The notes under the pieces are model-generated. The model was not told where the DNA came from. It ran no database searches and saw only the letters and a program-made list of their open reading frames with translations. Of a DNA stretch of 64,000 bases, positions 22,745 to 33,310 are shown in pieces; the first letter of the stretch is position 1; each line of letters starts with the position of its first letter. The DNA lies in the NCBI GenBank assembly GCA_008508345.1, contig QNGE01003632.1:10092-74091 (forward strand). Reading direction: 5' to 3'. The stretch comes from Paragonimus westermani. Taxonomy: Eukaryota > Platyhelminthes > Trematoda > Plagiorchiida > Troglotrematidae. Made by a program: the position numbers and the translations under genes.

Positions 22745-25700
22745 TTAAAGAATCTTCGGTATTCTTCGGTTTCGTAGAACGAACTCGTTCTCTTCAGTGG
22801 AACTGAATTCAGCTGCTCCAGAACTTGTGTTCGTCGTTTCCTGTTTCCGTAGGTGTACTCTATTCCTCCTTAATGTCCCGTGGTTTGTGCGTACCACATA
22901 AGAACGCTCTCCATCTCGTCCTTCCACAATCCCTGGGGCCCATCTGTCAGAGCCCATACCGAACGGCTGAATCCAAACGGTATCTCCTTCTTCCAATCTT
23001 GGTAGCTCATGAGCCCCTTTGTCATACACTTGCCTTTCTCGTTCCATTCGTTGTTTCAATCGCTTTCTTACGGTGTCCCACGTGACAGTTTGCAGGGCTA
23101 GACGATCTTCAACTAGTGGTATTCGTGTTCTCGTTCTTCTTCCCATGAGCCGTTGAGCCGGACTCAAATCTATGTCTGCTGACGGGGTGTTTCTGTGTTC
23201 TAGCAGTGCCAGATAGGCGTCTTCTTTGGCTGTTGAACATTTCTTCATTATTTTCTTTGCCTCCTTCACAGCAGATTCCGCTTTACCGTTAGACTGACTG
23301 TGGTGTGGACTGGAGACTTCGTGTTTAAAACGCCATTTTTCGGCAAATTCCGCAAACTGTTGTGCTGAAAATTGTGGACCACCATCTGATCTCACACACT
23401 CTGGAATGCCATATCTTGCGAATTGGGCTTTCAACCTGCCGATTATCTCCTCGGCTGATGTAGAATTTAACTTCTCAATTTCAAAAAAATCGCTGAAATA
23501 GTCCACCAAAAGTAGATATGACTTGTCTGTATGCGAGAATAGATCAACCGCTACGTGTTGCCAAGGTCGCTTGGGGACTGAGCGGCACACCATAGGCTCC
23601 TTTGGCTGTCGAGTCCCGTACTGCTTGCAGACCATACAGGTTGAAACAAAATCCTTGATATGACTAGTCATGCCTGGCCAGTATACGGTATCCTTAGCGC
23701 GTCTCGTACAACTACGCACACCGAGGTGCGAACGATGTATTTCTTGCATAGTGAGTTTTCTGGCAGCTCGTGGAATAATCAACCGTTCTCCACGGAACAC
23801 AAGACCGTTTTCTGTGGTCAACTCATCCCGGACCTTGAAATAAGGACGAATGATTTCACTCACTTGTCGTGCGTTGTCGGGCCAGCCGTTTCTGATTTGC
23901 TCTTCGAGCTTCTCCATCTCTTCGTCATCGGCAAACGTCTGCCTTATTCGTGGTAACCGCGAGTCTGATTCCGCGAGCGTTAGGTGTACTTGTTCGTATC
24001 CGGTGCAGTTGTCTTCTTCTGTTGCCAGTGGGGCTCGCGATAGTGTATCCGCCAGTACCATGTTCTTTCCAGGAGTGTATCCGATCTCGAAATTGTACTT
24101 CTGTAGGCGTACCAGCATTGCCTGCAAACGGCGTGGCGCCTTATCCAGAGGCTTTTTTACGATAGTTGTCAATGGTTTATGGTCGGTTTGGACGATAGTT
24201 TTTCTCCCAAATGTGTAATCGTTGAATTTTTCCATTGCAAAGACCACCGCCAGCAGTTCCTTTTCGATTTGTGCGTATCGGGTCTCGGCGCTACTCATGG
24301 TTCGACTTCGGAAATCAATCGGCTGTCCGTTCTGCATGAGAACTGCTCCAATCCCGTTTTGGCTGCTGTCACATTGTATCACTAACGGCAGACGTGAATC
24401 ATAGTAACGTAATACAGGAGCTTTGACGATTAGTTGCTTGATATGTTTCCACGCCCGCTCCTGTTCCTCTCCCCACACCCATGGCGTATCCTTGTGGGTC
24501 AGTAGCCTGATGGGCTCCATGATTTGAGCCAAACAGGGCAGAAATCGACTCAGGTAGTTAATCATTCCATTGAAACGAGCAATACCTTTCACATCACTTG
24601 GGTGTTCCATATTCACTATTGCACCGATTTTTGCTGGATCCGGCTTGATTCCTTCTCTGGATAAAACGTGTCCATGGAAAGTAACCTCGTTGGTACAATA
24701 TTCGATTTTCTCTTGTTTGAGCTTGATGCCAACCCGTTGGCATCTAGCTAAAAAGAGTTCCAGATTTTTGTCGTGTTCGACTTTGGTACGACCGTGGATC
24801 AAAACATCGTCAGCTATGCACATGACACCGGGTAGGTTCTCAATCGCTTGGATTAGTCGTTTTTGGAATATTTCACTGGAGACTTTCAATCCGAACGGTA
24901 GACGAAGCCAACGGAAACGACCAAAAGGTGTCCCGAATGTCGTTAACAAACTGGACTGTTCGTCCAGTTTTACATGCCAGAAAGCAGAGGACAAATCTAC
25001 CTTGGTAAAAAAACAAGCGCCGGTTAGCTGAGGAAGAATGTCTTCCAATAAGGGAAGTCGAAAATACTCCCTTCTTAATGCTGCGTTTAATGGTTTCGGG
25101 TCGATGCAAATTCTCAATTCGCCGGATTTCTTGCTGGCTATAGCGACCTGACTAACCCAATCGGTTGGCTCGTCTACTTGCTGTATTACTCCTAGATCTG
25201 TCAGCCGTATGAGTTCCTTCTCAAATGTCTCTTTTACGGAAAGTGGCAAACGACGAATGGGTAACACGACTGGTTTCGCGTCTGAATCGATGCTCAATTT
25301 ACAGACTCCTGGAAAGGTTCCCAAAGTACCATCAAAAACACTGGAGTATTTTAGACACATGTTGGTCAATGGCGAGGTTACGTTATGTACCCAGTTAAAT
25401 GTTACCAATTCCAGCGCTTCGATTGCTTCAATTCCAAGAAGGGGTGGGAAATTTTCTTTGACCACAAACAAAACTTGTTCGATACGTTTGTCATTATTAG
25501 GGTTGCGTAAGATTGCTGTAAACTTCCCTGTAGGTGTCACCGTTGTTCCATTCCACATCTGAAGCACGAGGTTCGTATTCGTCAGTGGTTCGTTTGGGAC
25601 GCAGGACCGAGGGACGAGATTGACACCTGCACCTGAGTCCACCTGGAAGTTTATTGTTATCCCATTCAGTTCAATTTCGGCAGATCGTATACCCTGGTGC

Positions 25701-26599
25701 GGTTCGTTCACTCCAACCGCACACACTGAGTACCTTCTAGGCTGAGTTGCCTTTGTCACACCTGGACCACTCTTGCAGCAAACAGAGAAGTGATTCGCTT
25801 TACCGCACTTTGTGCAAATTTTCCGCCAGGCTGGACATTGTTCTTTCTTGAAGCCATGGGTTCTTCCGCAGAAAGTGCAGCCTGCTGGAGGGTTTCTTGG
25901 TTCTTTGACCATCACGCGATTGACATCCTCTGTCGAGTGAATTTTGAGGGCTTCGGCCTTTCTGTCGGCTGCCTCTTCACTTCGACACATGTCCGTGCAT
26001 TGTTTGAGCGTCAACTGAGGATCCCTCAACATTCTCTTGGTCAAATTGCCGTTTCTCATTCCGATAATTAACCTATCTTTGATCAGTTTGTCATGCATGC
26101 AGTTACAGAAACCGCACGTTGTGGCCATGGATCTCAGAGCTTGAATAAATTGATCTACGGATTCCCCAGGTTCTTGGACGCGGCAATTAAATTTATATCT
26201 TTCGAAAGTGTCGTTCGTAAATCCCAAACAATAACATTCTAATTTCTTCATCACGTTTTCCCAGTCTTCTGGGTCTTCGTCTGCCTCATACGGAAATGTG
26301 TTAATGCAGCGGACGGCCTGCTCTCCGATGGCATGTCGAAACATCGCCATCTGAAACTCCTTCTCGGCTGACGACAGTCGAGCTAGCGTGCGGAAATCTT
26401 GAAATTGCAACTTCCACATTTTCCATCTTTCTGGAAGTCCTTCATCCTCATTCATGTTCAGCTGGGGCGGTGGTCGGAGATTCAATCCCGCCATTGGGCT
26501 CACACCCATCCAGTCCGGGTTCTTCATCTCTGTCACCATGTAGAACAAGTCAGGTTCAGAGCAAGATGTGTATTCACTACACCGCGCACAACATCTCAT
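22745..26599 (-). CDS. gag-pol: Gypsy Gag-Pol polyprotein
   Basis: The uninterrupted frame holds these parts in order, residue numbers counted from the first in-frame Met at 26599. Gag (about 40-230) is followed by zinc knuckles near 238-275 (CTFCGRTHGF, CTKCGKANHFSVCC). The aspartic protease has DSGAGVNLVP with the catalytic Asp near 321. The RT has LPFGLKVSSEIFQ and the catalytic box IADD near 595-598. RNase H has QCDSSQNGIGAVL near 744. The integrase has an HHCC finger near 945-985, a D in AVDLFSH near 1015, SDGGPQF, and NGKAES with Glu near 1108, then a C-terminal basic domain. The likely true start is the Met at 26539, whose A is the last LTR base, or the Met four codons on. All catalytic residues are present, so it may be active. 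Confidence 0.93.
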   Translation of the reverse strand: MRCCARCSEYTSCSEPDLFYMVTEMKNPDWMGVSPMAGLNLRPPPQLNMNEDEGLPERWKMWKLQFQDFRTLARLSSAEKEFQMAMFRHAIGEQAVRCINTFPYEADEDPEDWENVMKKLECYCLGFTNDTFERYKFNCRVQEPGESVDQFIQALRSMATTCGFCNCMHDKLIKDRLIIGMRNGNLTKRMLRDPQLTLKQCTDMCRSEEAADRKAEALKIHSTEDVNRVMVKEPRNPPAGCTFCGRTHGFKKEQCPAWRKICTKCGKANHFSVCCKSGPGVTKATQPRRYSVCAVGVNEPHQGIRSAEIELNGITINFQVDSGAGVNLVPRSCVPNEPLTNTNLVLQMWNGTTVTPTGKFTAILRNPNNDKRIEQVLFVVKENFPPLLGIEAIEALELVTFNWVHNVTSPLTNMCLKYSSVFDGTLGTFPGVCKLSIDSDAKPVVLPIRRLPLSVKETFEKELIRLTDLGVIQQVDEPTDWVSQVAIASKKSGELRICIDPKPLNAALRREYFRLPLLEDILPQLTGACFFTKVDLSSAFWHVKLDEQSSLLTTFGTPFGRFRWLRLPFGLKVSSEIFQKRLIQAIENLPGVMCIADDVLIHGRTKVEHDKNLELFLARCQRVGIKLKQEKIEYCTNEVTFHGHVLSREGIKPDPAKIGAIVNMEHPSDVKGIARFNGMINYLSRFLPCLAQIMEPIRLLTHKDTPWVWGEEQERAWKHIKQLIVKAPVLRYYDSRLPLVIQCDSSQNGIGAVLMQNGQPIDFRSRTMSSAETRYAQIEKELLAVVFAMEKFNDYTFGRKTIVQTDHKPLTTIVKKPLDKAPRRLQAMLVRLQKYNFEIGYTPGKNMVLADTLSRAPLATEEDNCTGYEQVHLTLAESDSRLPRIRQTFADDEEMEKLEEQIRNGWPDNARQVSEIIRPYFKVRDELTTENGLVFRGERLIIPRAARKLTMQEIHRSHLGVRSCTRRAKDTVYWPGMTSHIKDFVSTCMVCKQYGTRQPKEPMVCRSVPKRPWQHVAVDLFSHTDKSYLLLVDYFSDFFEIEKLNSTSAEEIIGRLKAQFARYGIPECVRSDGGPQFSAQQFAEFAEKWRFKHEVSSPHHSQSNGKAESAVKEAKKIMKKCSTAKEDAYLALLEHRNTPSADIDLSPAQRLMGRRTRTRIPLVEDRLALQTVTWDTVRKRLKQRMERERQVYDKGAHELPRLEEGDTVWIQPFGMGSDRWAPGIVEGRDGERSYVVRTNHGTLRRNRVHLRKQETTNTSSGAAEFSSTEENEFVLRNRRIPKIL
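26522..26538 (-). promoter_or_regulatory. tRNA primer binding site (tRNA-Trp-like?)
   Basis: Directly inside the 5' LTR the minus strand reads TGGTGACAGAGATG. TGG pairs with a tRNA CCA end, and TGGTGAC is compatible with tRNA-Trp, the primer I recall for some trematode Gypsy elements; the match beyond 7 bases is poor. The site overlaps the start of the gag frame. Confidence 0.6.
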
Positions 26600-26695
26600 C
26601 TAGTCTGTTATCGATACTATAGATATAGGTCAATGTCAAACAATCTGATTGGCCAATGCAAATATGGCGTACACGATTGGCTGCACTTCACCACA
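26539..26695 (-). repeat. 5' LTR of the Gypsy element
   Basis: 157 bp, TG...CA, identical by eye to the 3' LTR. The gag-pol frame stays open 60 nt back into it. Its outer flank resumes the interrupted LINE RT. Confidence 0.93.
26618..26680 (-). promoter_or_regulatory. LTR promoter: two CCAAT boxes and a TATA-like box
   Basis: Read in the direction of transcription (minus), the LTR has AGCCAATCG (CCAAT at 26676-26680), GGCCAATCAG (CCAAT at 26648-26652), then CTATATCTATAG at 26618-26629. This order and spacing suit a pol II promoter. Transcription would start near 26590-26600, which makes the first in-frame Met at 26599 an unlikely start. The functional reading is inference. Confidence 0.5.
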
Positions 26696-28031
26696 TAGCC
26701 ATACTTCAATTTTTTATAGTGTTAGAAAGGACGATAAAATGCCGCACGGTCGAACTCCTGTTATCACGAAACTTTATAAACCACTCCCAGCGTGGGTTTC
26801 TCAACGAACGTTCCTGCATGACATGCCAGCTAGAATTTCTTAACCATGTGACAGAAGCTACTGACGCCGGTGGGGTGATTATCGTTATACTGGTGGGCAT
26901 GGCGAGGGCTTTCGATCGTGTGCCTCAATGGCGTCTTCCCCTCAGAATAGCATCTTTTGGTATACGTGATTCATTGCTCAGCTGGTTTTCCTCACACCTA
27001 ACAAGTCGCACACAAACAGTGAAAACAAGAGACAATAGCTCACCGCCCAGACCCGTCACTAATGGGGTGATACAATGCAGTGTTCTGGGACCGTTACTCT
27101 TTCTCATATATATAAACGATATACGTCAAGTTATCAGGCAAGGTGAAAGATTACTATTCGGTGATGATATCAAACTTGTTTACAGCTTTCCTCCTGGCAG
27201 CCTAAGTTTATGTTTAGAAAGTATACGGAAGGACTTTATTTCATTTGAGACTTGGTGTCAAACTTGGCTGATGAAATTTTCAGCCAGTAAATCCACTACC
27301 GTTGTGCATGGTTGTCACGCACCAGATAGTTCTATAAAGTCGGACGGTGGCAGCATATCAGCTGCCAGCTCAGTACGTGACCTTGGTTTAAGCTACTCGA
27401 ACTTATTCAACTAGGAGGAATATATATCTTTCCTCGTCGCTAAAATTAGATGGACGATAAGTTACATCAAACACTTATTCTTCCTACCTGCTGCACGATT
27501 ACACCTTTAAAAACTATGTATACGACCCAAGTTTGAGTACTGCACGTTCATATATAGCCACCTGCGCAAGTCTGATAGTCTAACTCTAGGAAGCCTCCAA
27601 CGTACATCCACGAAGAGCTTAATAGGTTATCCATCTTTTCTGAGCTACAGAGAACGCTGCCAGACGCTTGCAATTGACCCCCTTTGGTTTCGGCGACTCA
27701 AGCTTAACCTCGCAATTATGTATAATCTGGTATATGGCGATGAATTTGCCGTCAACTTCGCGACTCGTTTACAACACATGTCGAAATATAACCTAAGAAA
27801 CAAGGACTCCACCTTGACAGCTCTTAAATCCCGGAAAAAATGCGTCCAAATTTTTTCCTAGTAAAATTTCTACATTTGGAAAAAACTTCTAAATGCAATT
27901 AGATCCAATAAGAATATACACCAATTCAAACGAAGCTTAGGAACGTTCTCAATAATAACGAACGTCATGCCCATTTTCAAGCTCTACCTGTCTGACGACG
28001 ATATCTTTGAAAATGGACCTAATAACTTTTG
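26696..28031 (+). pseudogene. LINE RT remainder and C-terminal domain
   Basis: A frame to 27414 shows RT motifs in order: VLERTIKCRTVELLL, NHSQRGFLNERSC, MARAFDRVPQWRL (motif A), GVIQCSVLGPLLFLIYIND (motif B), and FGDDIKLVY in place of FADD (motif C). With frame changes, the stretch to 28031 gives the LINE C-terminal domain: FEYCTFIYSHLRKSDSL, SYRERCQTLAIDPLWFRRLK, LNLAIMYNLVYGDEF and ATRLQHMSKYNLR. The motif C change, stops, and the Gypsy insertion make it non-functional. Confidence 0.8.
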
Positions 28032-28035
28032 AGGG

Positions 28036-29599
28036 GAAACCCTCTGTGTTGCGTGATGTTACGTCAAGCACCCCTTGAACTGGACAAAACTATCAAGTTC
28101 AGGATAGATGCTGTATCTTCAGACCTGCCAGCAAACAAGAAAACATGTTTATGTCGACACGCATGGGTTTCTATTTACACATGCTCGCTAGTAATAACCC
28201 AATCATCTTGGTGTGCCATTACCCCATACTTATTGATAGCTTGTGTGCTATTTGTAAACCGTCATGCAAAGGCTGAACATGTTAAGATTGTTTGAAAAGA
28301 GACTCAACCTGTTCGTCTCATGGTCATATAATAATCTTGACTCGCAACTCATCCTTTTCCTCTCCCTGATAGACCAACCGGCAACCTCTCGGTATTGTCG
28401 AACTTTCTTCTCATTCTATTTACCGGTCTTACAGATAATCGACATTTAAATCCAGCAGTAATCGTATATTATGGAAATCTGATAATCGATATCTTCTCGC
28501 GTTATTTGATAACAGCTGTTCGCATATGACATATATTTCATCAAATAACACAATGCTATTAACGCCATGTAGAAGGTCACGCTAGAATATCACATGTTCC
28601 ATCGTTTGTCAAAGCTCACATAGTATTACGTTCCCCCGTTTATCACGTGCTTTTGCCTTCCATTCTTGGTTTCACTGGTATATCCCGCGCGAGAAAACAT
28701 TCCACCCGGCCTGGACACAAAATTCCGCATTGGTTGAGCATATCGCAAGATCTTCAAAACTCTTTGGAATTTGAGCGGAGGATGACGTCCGGTCGAGAGT
28801 TACATCAGTTTCCCTCGAAAGTACATGCGTCGTCAACTACCCCCATCATTATAAAATTTTCCGCACATTTTCTCCGGACTTTCTACATGGAATGAGGATC
28901 AAATTTTTCGCCAGTACATCCTCTCCATCTTCCAAGCAACCATTTTTGAAACGACCTTGAACAGTAGACCAGCGATCACCTTGTGGGGTCCAAATTGATG
29001 TACCAAATCAACCATTTCATCGAATTTTGTAGAGCCTGAATACTGTCGTCTCAGAAGTATGTAGCTCAAGTGTTCCCTCCTGAAATTGAATTTCCCTCTC
29101 ATACAATGTCTGTCTTGTTGCTCCTTTCACATAGCTGACTCACTGTGCAGTTAACAGTTTTGGTGTTCAAATGTGTATCTGCTTAAACATCTGTAAAATG
29201 AACACTCCGTCCTGAGCGTGGTTCTCGCAAATGCGTCGACAGATATATCATTATAATAATTATTACTAGCATTATTAGAGTGCATAGTAGTAATAAACGT
29301 CCAAAAAGCTAACGCGCACCCGGTTTCACCATGGGATGGGCCTGGAAATTATTCCAAATGATTATTGCTCATTTTGGTGCACGTTCTCGCTCTCGAATAT
29401 TTCTCGAGATTTTGAAACCAAAACAAGACTTCAAAAGGTAGGCCAATGCCAATAATGAGTCATTTTTGCGAAAACGGTGAAGGGTTTCTCACCACCAAAC
29501 TGGCACTTTTGGCACTTATCCGATGCATTCTAGTATTCTCGTTAGCATGGCCTACTTACAATTCATGAACTGCAGGTACTTTGTCTGAAATTTTGGTTC
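28036..29599. other. LINE 3' UTR or flank, no gene
   Basis: The first few hundred bases may be the 3' UTR of the CR1-like LINE, but no tail repeat is obvious. A 67-codon minus frame at 28899-29102 is not assigned. No LTR matching the downstream of the Gypsy remnant at 29600-33310 was found here. Confidence 0.4.
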
Positions 29600-32500
29600 T
29601 TCATGCCGGTGCGAGTGAAATCGTGGAATGGGTCGAACGATTTGAACTGTGGCACAGCCTTTGTCGTGATGTGAAAAGGGAAACCAATTAGCTTTCTTTG
29701 TTACCACTGGTGGCTGTGATTTGTATTCGTTACTGAAGAATCTGGCCCATCCGCATGCCCCAGCCACGTTGCCGTTCGACAAACTAAAGAAACTGCTGTT
29801 AAAACACGTGCTCCTAGTCAATTTCCAGGCAACAGAACGGGCAAAGTTCAATTCATTAGTGCGTTCAACAATCACGAGCCTCCGTGAGTTCATTCTACAA
29901 TTGCAAAAACAAGCTGCCCGTTGTAACTTCGGTGACAAGCTGGAGGAGCATCTACGTGATCGATTGATTGCTGGCGTCAATGACACTGATCCTCAGAGTA
30001 GATTGCTGGTCAAACAAGATGTGACTTTCCAAGAGACTCGAGACATCTGCGAGCAGAAGGATGACGTCAGTGCGGCTGCAGCTGATTCGAACGTGACATT
30101 ATTTCAGAAGACCAAAGCACATACTACCACCCGAATTCAACCAGTGAACACGCCTTCTCATGCACCCATCATAAATCATGGTTCAAAGAAATTTAACAAG
30201 TGTTTCTTTTGCGGTGAGTTACACTTTCAATCTTGCCGATTTCGTAATGCTATATGCCATTCATGCGGTGAATCTAGTCATATTAAGAAAGTATTTAGAA
30301 GTCAGAAATGCCACCTGAGTCAAGTTAGAGAGATAAGTACTATAGAACCGTCCACTACTGTTTATTCATTGCCAATGAAATCCAGGACTGAGTACTTTAT
30401 TCATACATGCCTCGAATTCAAATCATGATGTAAGTATGAATTCATTGTGGACCCAGGAAGTAACGAATCTATTATTTCCAAACCGCTACTAGATCGCATG
30501 GCCCCTGATGCTCAACTGAGACCAACAACGATGGAAATACACGGTGAAGCTGATGTAATGATTGCTGGTATTGATAATGAGCTAATTCCATTGTGTTCCT
30601 TGGTGTCGAAAGGAAGTCCAGCTATTCTGAGATTAAAGGCTTCAAAACAGCTCAACTGTGCTCTTTCTCTAAATACTAATTACAAGAATGGTCCAAGTGA
30701 AGAGTACCAAGCCCACTTACGCAACCTGATAGTTCGATGTTCACAACTTTCAGGAAGAATGAACGTAGAGCCAGCAAAACTGGAGGTGCGAGGGGACCCG
30801 GTTTTCCTAAAGCACCGAATAATACCTTATGGAATGGGAGAACATGTGCATAATGTTCTCAGCAGATTGAAGGAAGACGGCATAATCTCCCAGGTTGACT
30901 CATCAGCATGGGCCACACCAATCGTTGTGGTTATGAAAGAAGATAGAAGCTCACTCAGAATACGTGGTGACTATAGATTAAAGCTGAATCCAAGACTGAA
31001 AAAGTGCGCAGCAACAACTAAGGAGCCGGAGGATTTTATGAAAGCCCTGAACGGTAGCACAGTGTTTTCTACATTTGACCTGACGAACGCATACTTACAG
31101 ATTCCATTGGAGTATGATTCTAAGGCGATCACTACGGTTAACATCCCTTGGGGACTATTTCAGTACAATTTTTTACCGTTTGGATTACACGTATCGGTTG
31201 GGATATTCCAAGCTGCAATTGATGAAGTAATTGCCGACTTACCAGGAGTACGCGCGTATCAATATGATGTACTAATATACGCCGACAGTGCAAAGGAGCA
31301 TGATAAGAGGTTGCTATCACTTCTGGAACGATTCAGAGATAAGAACATAGCCGTAAAGCCTTCTAAGTGCGTGTTTCAAGTTCGAGAGCTGAGTTTTCTT
31401 GGTTTTACTATATGTGGTAAATGATACAGGCCGGACCCTGACCGGTACAAAGCCTTGGTTACCGTTACATCGCCAAGAGACCGAGATGAGCTGCGATCAA
31501 TAATGGGATGTTTGCAGTACTATTCTCGTTTTATTCCAAACTTTTCGGCGAAAGCACAATCATTATTTGCGGTTCAGTCAGCAGAAACATGGTCTTGGAC
31601 TCAAAACGACGAAATTCCTCTGTGAGAATTAATACGAGTTGTGATTAAAAGGCCTATGTTTGCCCCATTTACTATGTCTAAAGTTACTACGCTGATCACA
31701 GATGCGTCCAATGTTGGCAGTGGCGCTGTTTTGTAACAGGAGGGATATCCGATCAGTTGCATATCACGTTTGTTGAATAAGGCTGAGCAAGGATATTCAC
31801 AAACACAAAAGGAGGCGTTAGCAGTCTACTGGGCTGTCAGTAGGCTGCATAAATATTTGTTCGGTACTAGAATCAAGATTGTTACCGATCACCAAGCTCT
31901 GTAGTATTTATTTGACCCCCACAAATCAATTGCCAAATCATCAGCGGCAATGATACAGCGATGGAGTCTAGTTCTAGTAGCATACTACTATGAAATCGTT
32001 CATCGTCATGGTAAACATATTCCAAAGGCGGATTTTTCATCACGGTATTCCAGTTTTTCAGCCGCTGAAGCTTGTTTGCCTGCCTCGCCAGCTGTTCTAA
32101 TACGCCGGGAGGATGTGATCAAAACAACTAAGAACTATTATAGCACGGTAATTACTGCGATGACCAAGGGTTGGTCGTCAAATATTAAGAAGAAACACCC
32201 AGTATTATTCCAGAACCGAGAGAAGTTCTCAATACAACCTGATGATGTGCTGTGTCGGTGAGATCAATTGTTCATTCCACCACCGCTACGAAAGGCGGTA
32301 TTAGACGACTTGCGTAAAGGTCATCTGGGCGTGGAGAAAATGAAATCCCTGGCTCGACAGACGTGTTGGTGGCCGGAGATAAACTCGGATATCAAGAGCA
32401 TTGCAATGAACTGCCACTCCTGCCTCCACAAAATAAAGACAAGGCCGAAGAATTGGACACATTGGCCGGACAGCTACCTACCATGGCAACGGGTGCACGC

Positions 32501-33310
32501 AGACTATTGTGGACCACTTGTTAGTAACTATCACATTCTGGGGTTAATTGATTCATACTCACGGTGGCCAGAAGTATTTATTACAACCTCACCTTCCACG
32601 GCATTTACCATGCAAGCATTTCGTAAATGTTTCAGTCGTGAAGGCATTCCGCAGGTCCTGGTGACAGACAACAGGTCACAATTTTGTTCGCCGAAATCAA
32701 ACAGTGGCTTGACAGCATCGGGTGTCGTCACTTGCGAACGGCGCCTTGGCATCCATGTTCAAACGGGGCCGCGGAAAATCTGGTGGAAACGCTCAAGAGT
32801 GCCGTGAGTTCCACTAATCCTAAAACAGTTGCTGAACTGGATGTGTTTCTCGATAACTTTCTGCTTCAGTACAGGAACGCAGCCCATTGCACAACGAAGG
32901 AGAGCCCAGCAGTGTTATTTCAATCAATGCGACTGACAGCATCACTTCAGTGTGTAGATTCAACGGAGGTGATATGTTTTCGTGGAAACGATTTGCGACC
33001 TGCCAAAGGATTGATCACTCGCCAGCCAGGCAGCACAATGGTAGAAATTACTGACCTGCACGATGCAACCGTTCATCGGAGACACACTGACCAAATCCAG
33101 TTTCGGAGCACTGACAAAGTGGCCATGGAGGAAGCAGGACACCCTGTACTGCAAGAGTTCGATGCCCCGAGAAGATCAGAACGAGTGACAAATATGAATC
33201 CGGAGGCTTCTAGAAGAGGGGAAGGTTGTGATGGAAATCTCGATTCACCGGTTATCCAAACCCGACACAACAGAAGATCTGACAAACGACCAATCCAAAT
33301 ATCGCGTTAA
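29600..33310 (+). mobile_element. Decayed Ty3/Gypsy element lacking recognisable LTRs
   Basis: Gag begins in one frame (EWVERFELWHSLCRD near 29625) and shifts near 29700 to a frame giving YSLLKNLAHPHAPATLPF. It holds a zinc-knuckle region (CFFCGE... CHSCGE near 30200-30290). Pol continues in that same frame, broken by stops at 30426, 31422, 31623, 31734, 31902 and 32259, then a frameshift near 32690. Protease is VDPGSNES, RT has YQYD instead of YxDD near 31258, RNase H has TDASNVGSGAVL near 31698, and the integrase finger (HLGVEK... CHSCLHK), HADYCGP, VTDN and GAAENL follow. Stops, shifts and two altered catalytic boxes make it dead. An AATAAA at 33474 may mark the remains of a 3' LTR. Confidence 0.85.

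Larger units (their letters stand above)
22577..26695 (-). mobile_element. Intact Ty3/Gypsy (Mag-like) LTR retrotransposon
   Basis: A 4,119-bp element with two 157-bp LTRs of the form TG...CA that look identical. It has a primer-binding-site-like TGGTGAC directly inside the 5' LTR, one uninterrupted 1,284-codon gag-pol frame, and an 11-nt purine tract directly before the 3' LTR. Flanks are TGGCC on the left and TAGCC on the right, a possible 5-bp target duplication with one mismatch. It sits antisense within the RT of a CR1-like LINE. Identical LTRs and an intact frame imply recent insertion. The Gag layout (WKLQFQDF, a TFERYKFN region, CCHC knuckle) suggests the Mag lineage; that is an inference. 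Confidence 0.92.
18150..28035 (+). mobile_element. CR1-like LINE, decayed and split by a Gypsy insertion
   Basis: Plus-strand pieces appear in correct LINE order: a possible PHD-like remnant (DGWVCYICGLL near 18180), ORF1 (about 18940-20720), endonuclease (about 21100-21800), the RT N-terminal part up to 22576, a 4.1-kb minus-strand Gypsy element, the RT remainder from 26696, and the C-terminal LINE domain to about 28030. All parts carry stops or frameshifts. Reading resumes in the RT just where it was interrupted, which shows the Gypsy landed inside it. Outer borders are estimates. Confidence 0.75.

Noticed and set aside
23660..26071. Plus-strand frames up to 153 codons within the Gypsy element
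   Set aside because: Antisense to the intact gag-pol frame; composition follows the codon bias of the opposite strand.
27985..28015. Hammerhead ribozyme core (CTGACGA ... GAAA)
   Set aside because: The intervening bases do not form a stem II and the stretch lies in LINE coding sequence. Other CTGATGA/CTGACGA sites (10326, 13337) lack a proper GAAAC partner.
28899..29102. Minus-strand 67-codon frame as a Gag fragment
   Set aside because: KFNFRREH is only vaguely like Gag segments of Gypsy elements; no further Gag motif follows.
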